Shown here: positions 7,583 through 14,281 of the stretch, piece by piece
Numbering within the stretch: position 1 is the first letter of the stretch
How the letters are laid out: every line of letters starts with the position of its first letter
DNA from: Microcaldota archaeon
GTDB lineage: Archaea > Micrarchaeota > Micrarchaeia > Micrarchaeales > Micrarchaeaceae
Reading direction: 5' to 3'
Length of the DNA: 20,891 nt
NCBI GenBank assembly: GCA_021829015.1
Contig: JAJZOJ010000019.1
Span: 1-20,891, forward strand
Notes under the pieces: generated by a model
The model's input: the letters and a program-made list of their open reading frames with translations, nothing else
What the model was told of the DNA's origin: nothing
The model's database searches: none
Translations under genes and position numbers: made by a program

Positions 7583-9280
7583 TCATCCCTGAAGGCTCCT
7601 TCCCCTTATCCCTTTGGAGAGCCTTTCTATGAAAGAATCAGGGTTCACGCCGTACTCCTGCTGCCTGCTGTCCCTGCGCCTTACAGTTATCGCATTGCCT
7701 TCCTGCTCCTTCTTGCCTATTATTATCATATAGGGCACCTTCTGCACCTGCGCGTCGCGTATCTTGTATTCAAGCGTTTTGTCTGACAGGTCGCCCTCCG
7801 CCCTTATTCCTGCGGCCCTGAGCTTCTCGAGGATCTTCGCGGCATATTCGTTGACAGGTTCAGATATCGATATCACACGCGCCTGTGTTGGTGCCAGCCA
7901 TGCGGGGAACTTGCCCTGGTAGTGCTCTATGAGCACGCCTATGAACCTCTCAAGGCTCCCAAGAACCGCCCTGTGTATTATGACAGGCGAATGGCTCTTC
8001 CCGTCGTCTCCGGTGTACTCAAGTCCGAAACGTATTGGCAGTTGGTAGTCCAGCTGTATGGTTGCGCACTGCCACTGCCTTCCCATCGAGTCTATGACGT
8101 CAAAGTCTATCTTCGGCCCGTAGAAGGCCCCGTCCTTCTCCTTTATCTCGTACTTCATCCCGTTGGACTCAAGGCCGCTCCTGAGCGCGCCGACCGCCTT
8201 GTCCCACAGCGCCTCATCGCCCATGTGGTCATCTGGCATGGTGGAGAGCTTCGCCGTGAACTTCATCCCAAAGGTGTCGTACACCTCCTTGACCATCTTT
8301 AGCAGGGAGGCCATCTCCTCCTTCACCTGGTCATCCCTAAGGAATATGTGCCCGTCGTCCTGGGTCAACTCGCGCACCCTGAAGAGGCCTGTCAATGCCC
8401 CGCTTATCTCGTTCCTGTACAGCCTGTCGAATATCGCGGTCCTGAAGGGCAGCTCCCTGTAGCTCCATTTCCTCGACTTGTATATAAGTATGCTAGAGGG
8501 GCAGTTCATAGGCTTCATTCCGAGATTCTCGTTCTCCGAGGAGAACATGAACATCTCCTTTTTGTAATGGTCTATGTGGCCGCTGACGTGCCACAATGCG
8601 ACGTTCGCAAGCGTTGGGGTGCTGATCTCCTCGTATCCGTACCTGCCCTCAATATCCCTGATGAACTCCATTACCTGCCTGAATATGACGAGGCCGTTCC
8701 TGTGCCAGTATACCATGCCTGGCGATACCTCCTGGAAGCTGAATAGGTCCAATCGCTCCCCTATCGTCCTGTGGTCTGTTTCCGGCAACCCAGAGAATAT
8801 GCTCTTCGCGACTATCGCTGTGTTTATGCTGACGGGCTTGGACTTCCTGTACTGCGCGGCCTTCGAATCTGCGCCGTAGCTCTTGCCCTGCTCCGCGAGC
8901 GGATGGCCCTTCATCCCTATCGACCATTTCTTGTTCCAGCCGAAGGGGGCGCTCGTAACCTCGATGCGGTTTTCCGATGATGCAGATTCCCTCATGTGAT
9001 TGATTATACTCATCGCCGCCCTTGGCTCCTCGAGGTTGCTGCTGAGGTGCGCGAAGGGGTATATCACCAATCTCTTCCTGCCAAGGTTCCCCATAGCCTT
9101 GAACGCATCGGCAAGCGCCGCGTCTGCCGTGCCGCTGTTGTCCCCCTTCTCGACGCTGAGCATCATCACAAGTGCATCCTTTGCGGAGAAGCTCCTCTCA
9201 TCCGAGTCCTCGTAGACGCTCGCCTCTGGCTCCACTAGCTCGTAGCTTATACTGTCCACGTCAAGTAGCAATACCTTCAT
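7583..9280 (-). CDS. thrS: Threonyl-tRNA synthetase, archaeal type with editing domain
   Basis: Charges tRNA-Thr with threonine in the cytosol. The 565-residue form begins with the archaeal D-aminoacyl-tRNA-deacylase-like editing domain (about 1-135, opening MKVLLLDVDS), which removes mischarged serine. A class II catalytic core follows, with zinc ligands Cys260 (in MNCP), His311 (in DDGHIF) and His436 (in IHRAVLGSLERF). The anticodon-binding domain follows, with a KVPYMIIIG segment. The ATG at 9280 is chosen because family members begin there. An ATG at 9289 adds three residues and would fit a leaderless transcript; the frame extends further to 9337, but that stretch contains the promoter. 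It is the first gene of an operon with the carbamoyltransferase and GT-C genes. The gene appears intact with all key residues present. Confidence 0.97.
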   Translation of the reverse strand: MKVLLLDVDSISYELVEPEASVYEDSDERSFSAKDALVMMLSVEKGDNSGTADAALADAFKAMGNLGRKRLVIYPFAHLSSNLEEPRAAMSIINHMRESASSENRIEVTSAPFGWNKKWSIGMKGHPLAEQGKSYGADSKAAQYRKSKPVSINTAIVAKSIFSGLPETDHRTIGERLDLFSFQEVSPGMVYWHRNGLVIFRQVMEFIRDIEGRYGYEEISTPTLANVALWHVSGHIDHYKKEMFMFSSENENLGMKPMNCPSSILIYKSRKWSYRELPFRTAIFDRLYRNEISGALTGLFRVRELTQDDGHIFLRDDQVKEEMASLLKMVKEVYDTFGMKFTAKLSTMPDDHMGDEALWDKAVGALRSGLESNGMKYEIKEKDGAFYGPKIDFDVIDSMGRQWQCATIQLDYQLPIRFGLEYTGDDGKSHSPVIIHRAVLGSLERFIGVLIEHYQGKFPAWLAPTQARVISISEPVNEYAAKILEKLRAAGIRAEGDLSDKTLEYKIRDAQVQKVPYMIIIGKKEQEGNAITVRRRDSRQQEYGVNPDSFIERLSKGIRGRSLQG

Positions 9281-9306
9281 AGAAACCATAATTACTTTGC
9301 TGGAAA

Positions 9307-9318
9307 GGAATATATTCC
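9307..9318 (-). promoter_or_regulatory. thrS promoter: TATA box inside a perfect 12-bp palindrome
   Basis: GGAATATATTCC is a perfect dyad whose AATATATT core is placed 23-26 nt before positions 9289-9286, matching transcription of thrS. A regulator binding the dyad would cover the TATA box; alternatively the symmetry is incidental because TATA sequences are AT-rich and near-palindromic. Confidence 0.5.
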
Positions 9319-9346
9319 AATTGTATCGCGCCGGCACAGCCCAACG

Positions 9347-9357
9347 TTTATATATTA
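9347..9357 (+). promoter_or_regulatory. TATA box for the Nudix-like membrane protein gene
   Basis: TTTATATATTA on the plus strand, predicting a start near 9377 and a short leader of about 18 nt before the ATG at 9395. It lies about 35 nt from the thrS TATA element and points the opposite way, so the two promoters are back to back. Confidence 0.5.
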
Positions 9358-9394
9358 AGAAAATCAGAAAGATTGATAACGGATTTGTGATAAA

Positions 9395-10432
9395 ATGGCC
9401 AGTGAAATCAAGGAGATAGCCCTATGCCACGCAGTGAAGGCTGGCGGAATACTGCTCCTCAAGTCCGACAAGGAGCCTTACATGGGCAGGTGGAGCGCGC
9501 CGCAGGGCATGATAAACAGCGGGGAGAGTCCAGCAAAGGCCGCGATGCGCAGCATATACCAGCAGACCGGCATACTGCCAACCAAGGTCACATTCCACGG
9601 GACAATAAGGCTGTTCCTGAACAACAGCAACGAGTACACCTATAAGATACACGTCTTCTCTACAAGGCTTTTCACCGGCTCCCTGAAGTCCAACGTGGAC
9701 GGGGAGGCGAAATGGTTCGACATGTCCGAGGTGCCGTACCATGACATGTGGCCCGACGACAAGTACTGGACCAGCCTGGTCATGCAGGGCAAGAGGTTCG
9801 ACGCTGACTTCTTCCTTGACGAGCACAACGAGAAGGTCACCAAATACCAGATACGCGAGAAGAAGGAGATTCTCAGGAAGGCGCTGCCGATAGCACTCAT
9901 ACTTGTAATACTCGCATCGGTCGGGTACGGGATAGCCGCCAGCGGCGTGCTTAGCGGAATAGGGCATGGGCATGTCCAGACAACGCTCAGGACGACCATA
10001 CCTCCATTCAGCCCGTCCAACACGACAACAACGAGCAGCAGAAGCACCACGACCTCAACCATATCCACCACGACAACCATACCTAAGCCTACTGACATAA
10101 CCATCGACAACCTTAACATGATCATGAACTATTCCGGCCCTTCAATGAAGAACGGGGTGGACTGCAATGTGCCGAGCAGGTCCGTGGTGGTGCCATTCAG
10201 GCACGTATTCAACTCATCGGACTTCTACGTGAATGCCACGTTCATAGACTCGGGCTGCCCGGAAACGATAACAAGTATATATGCGCTTACGCCCGGCGCA
10301 AGCGTTGTATCGACCGAGCCGCTCCTTCCGTTCAACTTCCCTGCGCAGTCGCAGATATACTTCCAGATAAGGGTGCACATGTCCAATACATCGTACACCG
10401 GGCCGCTAACTCTGGTGGAGAACTACCAGTGA
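9395..10432 (+). CDS. Degenerate Nudix domain fused to membrane anchor, Thr-rich stalk and outer domain
   Basis: A 345-residue protein. Residues 1-145 have a Nudix fold: a W-x-A-P-Q-G entry (33-38) and a box from Gly38 to Ile60 with the right spacing, GMINSGE then seven residues then RSIYQQTGI. The catalytic REUxEE becomes R52-S-I-Y-Q-Q57, so all three glutamates that bind metal are gone and hydrolase activity is unlikely. A basic stretch and one membrane helix (about 163-188) follow, then a stalk of mostly Thr and Ser (about 196-230). The outer domain of about 115 residues has two Cys and several sequons. With the Nudix part inside and the domain outside, a ligand-sensing or scaffolding role is possible. 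It lies directly upstream of the pilin and T4SS-like genes on the same strand; a functional link is inferred. Confidence 0.85.
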   Translation: MASEIKEIALCHAVKAGGILLLKSDKEPYMGRWSAPQGMINSGESPAKAAMRSIYQQTGILPTKVTFHGTIRLFLNNSNEYTYKIHVFSTRLFTGSLKSNVDGEAKWFDMSEVPYHDMWPDDKYWTSLVMQGKRFDADFFLDEHNEKVTKYQIREKKEILRKALPIALILVILASVGYGIAASGVLSGIGHGHVQTTLRTTIPPFSPSNTTTTSSRSTTTSTISTTTTIPKPTDITIDNLNMIMNYSGPSMKNGVDCNVPSRSVVVPFRHVFNSSDFYVNATFIDSGCPETITSIYALTPGASVVSTEPLLPFNFPAQSQIYFQIRVHMSNTSYTGPLTLVENYQ

Positions 10433-10440
10433 TGCATGGT

Positions 10441-10467
10441 TATTTAAACCTATCTATTTCAATATAT
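10441..10467 (+). promoter_or_regulatory. Pilin gene promoter with two candidate TATA boxes
   Basis: TATTTAAA at 10441-10448 predicts transcription start near 10470; AATATAT at 10461-10467 predicts start near 10490. Both place the start after the ATG at 10466 and so favour the ATG at 10493 as the real start codon. A GTGAT ribosome-binding-like sequence lies at 10485-10489. Confidence 0.5.
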
Positions 10468-10492
10468 GGTTAATACACATGTGTGTGATACA

Positions 10493-10939
10493 ATGGGAAA
10501 TTTCCTATATAAGGTTCTTGCTAGGGAGATAAGCGTGGCAAGGTATGCCTCGCTGTTTCTCGTGGTCCTGTCGTTGCTGGGCTTTGCTGGATTGGCATTC
10601 TCGCAGACGACCACGTCGGCATCGACAACGATATCCGGCACCCTCTGTGAGGTGTTCAATACGGTAAAGGACGTGATATTCATACTAGGCCTTACCCTGA
10701 TGATACTCGGAGGCGCGATATACGCAGGCGCTAACCTAATGCCCGCAAGCGCCAAGGGAGGATTCATGGGCTATGGAATGGCCATGATAATAGGCGGGAT
10801 AATAGGTGTCGCAATAGCAGTCGCTGCCCCATTCATCCTAAACCTAATAGTTGGTACGAACGCGAATGCCGCGGTAACAGGAGGCCAGATTTGCGGAAGC
10901 GGGGTAGTTGCCGGCGGAAATGGCGGCGGCCTGATATAA
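10493..10939 (+). CDS. VirB2/TrbC-like pilin candidate
   Basis: A 148-residue protein, probably the secreted pilus subunit of the T4SS-like cluster. Seen: a long signal sequence (hydrophobic about 18-36, cleavage near AFSQ), a short Thr/Ser-rich mature N-terminus with Cys52, membrane helix about 60-79, a Gly/Ala-rich loop (AGANLMPASAKGGFMGYG, about 78-95), and a second helix about 96-117. A Gly-rich tail with Cys134 follows. Signal plus two helices joined by a small polar loop is the VirB2/TrbC arrangement; the class III signal of archaeal type IV pilins and archaellins is absent. The ATG at 10493 is preferred over 10466 because both TATA candidates predict later transcription starts. It has its own promoter and a downstream hairpin, as expected for an abundant subunit. 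Other small two-helix membrane proteins could look similar. Confidence 0.75.
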   Translation: MGNFLYKVLAREISVARYASLFLVVLSLLGFAGLAFSQTTTSASTTISGTLCEVFNTVKDVIFILGLTLMILGGAIYAGANLMPASAKGGFMGYGMAMIIGGIIGVAIAVAAPFILNLIVGTNANAAVTGGQICGSGVVAGGNGGGLI

Positions 10940-10962
10940 ATACGGGCATATAATGATGCGTG

Positions 10963-10990
10963 GCATGGCCTTTCGGCCATGCACATTTTT
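10963..10990 (+). terminator. Hairpin and T-tract downstream of the pilin gene
   Basis: A perfect 8-bp stem, GCATGGCC / GGCCATGC, with a TTTC loop, followed within 3 nt by five T residues and then further T-rich sequence to about 11011. This is a bacterial-like intrinsic terminator shape combined with the U-tracts that archaeal RNA polymerase uses. It begins 23 nt after the pilin stop and separates the pilin transcript from the following genes. Confidence 0.65.
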
Positions 10991-11032
10991 GCATCCTCTT
11001 TTTATTCCTTTCTTCCCCATATTCCTTAAAAT

Positions 11033-11037
11033 AGGAG
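11033..11037 (+). promoter_or_regulatory. Ribosome-binding site for the 11045 gene
   Basis: AGGAG, 7 nt before the ATG at 11045. It is one of the clearest Shine-Dalgarno sequences in the window; several other promoter-proximal genes here look leaderless. Confidence 0.5.
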
Positions 11038-11044
11038 TGCCTGC

Positions 11045-11773
11045 ATGTGGAACGTTCTAGACCATACGATAAAGACCTACTTCGCCAACATATATTTGAT
11101 ACTGCTTTCGTCGATATCCTTCATCCTGGCATTCATAATACCGCTTTTCGCCTCATTCCCTACGTACAATGACATGGGCGGCGTGTTCCTTAGGACGGCA
11201 AGCATATACCTGAACCTCAACCCATTCAGCGCAGCGGTGATAATCGTAGCGGCGCTTTTCTCCCTGCTCTTCCTGAGCTTCGCAACCGTGGCGATAAACA
11301 TAGTCGTCAAGCACAGCAGGACCCAGACGAAGATAAGGGCCGAGGTCATAAGGGGCATAGAGAAATACACCGGAAGGGTCTTCGCCCTGCTGCTCGTCAC
11401 AACTGTAGTGCTGGTGCTAGTCAATGTCCTTACATTCGGCAGCGGCTACTCAGGGCTTGCAACCGCGCTAGCTGCGCTCGTAATTACCCCAATCATGTTC
11501 TATGCGCCATCGTCGGTTGTGATAGACGAGGCCAACTTCACGCGCTCCATACGCGCGGGCTGGAAGTTTTTCTGGAAGAAGCCTGAGTACTTCCTAGCAT
11601 GGGCGGCAATTGCGATAGTGCTGCTTACTGTTTTCGATGCAGCCTTCATAGCGATAGCGGGAACCGTATACTCAAGATACGTAATGCTGATATTCAGCTC
11701 GCTGTTCATACTTCCTTTCCTGATGCTCTTCCAGGGCGAGCTCTACATAAGCAGGTTCAAGCTGCTGAAGTGA
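11045..11773 (+). CDS. Six-helix membrane protein of unknown function
   Basis: A 242-residue integral membrane protein with about six hydrophobic helices. A central basic loop (about 98-116) follows the first pair of helices. A segment from VVIDEANFTRSIRAGWKFF is typical of a broad group of uncharacterised archaeal and bacterial multi-pass proteins (DUF4013/DUF975-like or the membrane domain next to glycerophosphodiesterases). It lacks the fingerprint shared by the six large proteins downstream, so I do not count it among them. It sits between the pilin terminator and the promoter of the membrane-protein array, with a good ribosome-binding site. Its position suggests an accessory or assembly role in the T4SS-like cluster, but nothing in the sequence proves that. 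Confidence 0.8.
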   Translation: MWNVLDHTIKTYFANIYLILLSSISFILAFIIPLFASFPTYNDMGGVFLRTASIYLNLNPFSAAVIIVAALFSLLFLSFATVAINIVVKHSRTQTKIRAEVIRGIEKYTGRVFALLLVTTVVLVLVNVLTFGSGYSGLATALAALVITPIMFYAPSSVVIDEANFTRSIRAGWKFFWKKPEYFLAWAAIAIVLLTVFDAAFIAIAGTVYSRYVMLIFSSLFILPFLMLFQGELYISRFKLLK

Positions 11774-11780
11774 TGCCCAG

Positions 11781-11802
11781 GGCGGTGCGAGAACGCACCG
11801 CC
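11781..11802 (+). terminator. GC-rich hairpin before the membrane-protein array
   Basis: A perfect 9-bp stem, GGCGGTGCG / CGCACCGCC, with an AGAA loop, starting 7 nt after the stop of the six-helix protein gene. There is no T-tract, only an AT-rich stretch that contains the next TATA box. It may help end the upstream transcript, protect its 3' end, or be a regulatory structure. Function is uncertain. Confidence 0.4.
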
Positions 11803-11811
11803 GCGTATTAG

Positions 11812-11820
11812 TATTAATAA
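11812..11820 (+). promoter_or_regulatory. TATA box for the six-gene membrane-protein operon
   Basis: TATTAATAA centred 26 nt before the ATG at 11842, which predicts a leaderless transcript. No comparable promoter is visible between the next five genes, whose starts overlap or lie 4-10 nt from the preceding stop, so one operon through 19024 is likely. Confidence 0.55.
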
Positions 11821-11841
11821 CTTGCATTTGAAGCTTAACCT

Positions 11842-13128
11842 ATGCGCCTAATATCGGGATTTGCGCTGGCATTACTGGTTGCCGTTGGCATGCTTGCATG
11901 CCTTTCACCTGCCGCCTCCGCACCGAGCGTTTCAACGGTTCAGTGCGTGGTAAGCAGGACATCTACAACCATAGGCGCATGCATAGGAAGCGCAGCGACC
12001 CTCAGCGCATTGGGCGTCGTCATCTCCCTTTTCTTCGTCGGCATCATCTATCTTCTCGGAGAGGTCCTCTCATTCGACAGGCTGAAGGGCTTCTGGAGGG
12101 CGGAGATGTGGGAGACAGTAAAGAGCGCAATAATAGTGATGATAGTATTCTCATCGCTGGTCATAGGCGGCGATGTCGCCGTGGCGCTTGCGGGCAGCAC
12201 CCCGACGGCAGGGAACACCAGCGCGGCGCTCTCCGGGAACCTCGGGAACCTGTACAACGTGGCGTACAACTCCTACCTATACCCGCAGCTCCAGAATTCC
12301 TATGCGACATGGGCCGGGGTTCTAGGGATCGCCCAGGGGCTCGACCTTATAACGAGCCTTCAGCTAGACACATGGTTCCCAGTCCCCATAGTACCTGGAT
12401 TTGTCGTGGCGAGCGCCAACTTCGGGTCATCCGCAAATCTGCTCGTCACCACGTTCTCAAGCACCACGAGCGGCCTTCTTGCGGATGCGATAAGGCTGGT
12501 CGATCCCCTGGTCCTAGCCTTCCAGATGCAGTATGACCTGTTCACCATTATAGTGTCTGCTGGCCTCGGGATGTTCATACCTGCAGGCGTGATACTCAGG
12601 TCTGTGCCCCTTGTCAGGAAGGTGGGCAGCTCGCTGATAGCCTTCGGCATCGGCCTCGCTCTGGTCTACCCTGCGCTCCTCGTGGGGTTCAACCTCCCAA
12701 TAACAAATTACATGTACAGCATAACATCGACGGTCGGGCAGCCTTCATGCCCGTTCTCGGAGCACATACTCTGCACGCTTTACGAGGGCCTTGTCTCATT
12801 CATCAAGGGCGCGGCTGACGTAGCCCCCGGGCTGGTTTTCGGCACCGCTCCGGTGGCATTCGCCTTTGGTCCATCCGCATCCCTGTCCACATCGGTTATA
12901 GCTGAGGCAGGCTCGGGATTCTGGATAGGCCTAGGCGGAGCCTTCGTAAACGGGGTATTCCCGATGCTCAACTTCATAACGGACAACATGCTGATGCTTC
13001 TGGTCCAGTCTCTGCTGTTCATAATAGACATAGTGATAGGATTTGCGATAACCGAGGGGATAGCAGGGCTTCTGGGAGGCAGCGTAAGCAGCTACCTGAA
13101 ACCGCACAGGAGGTTCTCACTGACTTAG
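11842..13128 (+). CDS. VirB6/TrbL-like multi-pass membrane protein, paralog 1
   Basis: A 428-residue exported membrane protein, likely part of an envelope channel. Seen: signal peptide (about 1-27, ending ASA), a short outer segment with Cys35 and Cys47, helix about 54-75, then an amphipathic stretch with Glu88 in RAEMWETVKSAIIV leading into a second helix. After a long polar region come further helices with a basic inner loop, ILRSVPLVRKVG (Arg253), then an outer loop with Cys303 and Cys311 and C-terminal helices. Glu plus the LRS loop is the fingerprint shared with the next five genes. Size and topology resemble VirB6/TrbL, which line the inner-membrane part of type IV secretion systems; direct homology is unproven. 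Probably leaderless and first in the operon. Confidence 0.82.
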   Translation: MRLISGFALALLVAVGMLACLSPAASAPSVSTVQCVVSRTSTTIGACIGSAATLSALGVVISLFFVGIIYLLGEVLSFDRLKGFWRAEMWETVKSAIIVMIVFSSLVIGGDVAVALAGSTPTAGNTSAALSGNLGNLYNVAYNSYLYPQLQNSYATWAGVLGIAQGLDLITSLQLDTWFPVPIVPGFVVASANFGSSANLLVTTFSSTTSGLLADAIRLVDPLVLAFQMQYDLFTIIVSAGLGMFIPAGVILRSVPLVRKVGSSLIAFGIGLALVYPALLVGFNLPITNYMYSITSTVGQPSCPFSEHILCTLYEGLVSFIKGAADVAPGLVFGTAPVAFAFGPSASLSTSVIAEAGSGFWIGLGGAFVNGVFPMLNFITDNMLMLLVQSLLFIIDIVIGFAITEGIAGLLGGSVSSYLKPHRRFSLT

Positions 13129-13138
13129 TAGTGGAAAG

Positions 13139-14281
13139 ATGGCAAACACGTGCATTCTATACGGGGCAACGAGCTGGGTAGGGATAAACCTGGTAATAAT
13201 ACTGATAGCCATGCTCCTCTCCGGGGTCGCCTTCTCCCTGAGCACGCTGCTGTCCGCGAACATGCGCGAGCGCATACGCGGAGCCGCGAGGTCGGAGCTG
13301 ACGCAGGCGCTTCTCAGCGCTGTGATAATCGTAGTGCTGGTCGGCACAGCCACAACAGCCTGCTCTCTCTCATCTTCTATGAGCAAGGGCCTGACGCACA
13401 CATCCATGGACCCGTTCCAGTATTCCGAATACTACGTCGGCAACCTTAGCGTTAACACCGGCCTTAACCTCCTCACCAATGCATACTCTACCTCGGTGTC
13501 ATATGCGATAGAGGGCCAGGTGCTTGGGAACATAGGCGACCTCTTCAATACGAAGTTCACCGGGGCATTCGCGATAATGAGGGACATACTCGGCGGGGAG
13601 GCGGTCCTAGGCAACCTTATAAAGCTCTCCTTTGCCGGGCTTGTGCAGCTGAGCCTGCTCTTCAATGCGCTTAGCGGATTCTACATAGAGATAATAGTAC
13701 CGATGATGACCGTAGCTGTCGGCATGCTGTTCCTGCAGTTCCTGCTGCTGCCCCTGTTGCAGTACACCGCATTCACCGTAGTGCTGCCGGTGGCGATAGC
13801 AATGAGGTCCCTCTCATTCCTTGGGAACAACCTAAGGTTCGCGGCAAACTCCGTGCTTGCGATAGCGATAGCCGCATACATAATATACCCATTGATGCTG
13901 TCGATGAACGGGTGGGCCATCGCATGGATATTCTCATCTGCGAACCCGTCATACCAGTACGTGCAGAGCACCTACGTGGTGCCGAACATTCCGCTTAACA
14001 CATACTTCACATCAGTCCCCTCCACCGCATATTCCGGCCCCATACTTAGCGGAATAAAGTCCCTTGCTCCGCTGCTCCTGGGCTCATTCTCCTCAACCGG
14101 TATAATATTGCCGTGGCAGGTGGTGTCCCAGGCCCAGTTCATAGTGAATGAGCTAGCCAGGTTCCTCTTCGAGTCGATAGTCATGATAGTCATAGACCTT
14201 GCCGTGACCATAGGGTTCGCCGCAAGCCTTGCCAAGGCGCTGAACCGCGGCCTCGAGGGTGGAGGATCGTTCTGGGGATGA
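13139..14281 (+). CDS. VirB6/TrbL-like multi-pass membrane protein, paralog 2
   Basis: A 380-residue multi-pass protein. The first helix (about 14-38) serves as the membrane signal; no cleavable signal peptide is obvious. Seen: Glu53 in ARSELTQALLSAVIIV leading into the second helix, a long outer region with Cys75, and later helices around a basic loop, AMRSLSFLGNNLRF (Arg223), where the usual LRS reads MRS. A C-terminal helix pair follows, then a short Gly-rich tail. It shares the Glu and Arg landmarks with paralogs 1 and 3-6 but is otherwise strongly diverged. It begins 10 nt after the previous stop, and its own stop overlaps the next ATG, so the genes are translationally coupled. A channel role is inferred from the family pattern. 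Confidence 0.8.
   Translation: MANTCILYGATSWVGINLVIILIAMLLSGVAFSLSTLLSANMRERIRGAARSELTQALLSAVIIVVLVGTATTACSLSSSMSKGLTHTSMDPFQYSEYYVGNLSVNTGLNLLTNAYSTSVSYAIEGQVLGNIGDLFNTKFTGAFAIMRDILGGEAVLGNLIKLSFAGLVQLSLLFNALSGFYIEIIVPMMTVAVGMLFLQFLLLPLLQYTAFTVVLPVAIAMRSLSFLGNNLRFAANSVLAIAIAAYIIYPLMLSMNGWAIAWIFSSANPSYQYVQSTYVVPNIPLNTYFTSVPSTAYSGPILSGIKSLAPLLLGSFSSTGIILPWQVVSQAQFIVNELARFLFESIVMIVIDLAVTIGFAASLAKALNRGLEGGGSFWG

Noticed and set aside
9281..9337. 19-residue N-terminal extension of threonyl-tRNA synthetase
   Set aside because: The archaeal editing domain starts at the ATG at 9280 (or three residues earlier), and the upstream part contains the TATA box.
10011..10085. Simple-sequence repeat in the Thr-rich stalk
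   Set aside because: The codons for Thr and Ser vary along the stretch, so this is a low-complexity protein linker rather than a DNA tandem repeat.
10466..10492. Upstream ATG of the pilin candidate
   Set aside because: Both TATA candidates predict transcription starting after this ATG; the shorter form has a normal signal peptide.
10493..10939. Archaellin or archaeal type IV pilin with a class III signal peptide
   Set aside because: There is no basic residue plus Gly cleavage site before a single N-terminal helix; instead a cleavable signal and two further helices are seen.
11045..11773. A seventh member of the VirB6/TrbL-like array
   Set aside because: It is shorter, has no acidic-helix plus Arg-loop fingerprint, and its motifs point to a different group of multi-pass proteins.
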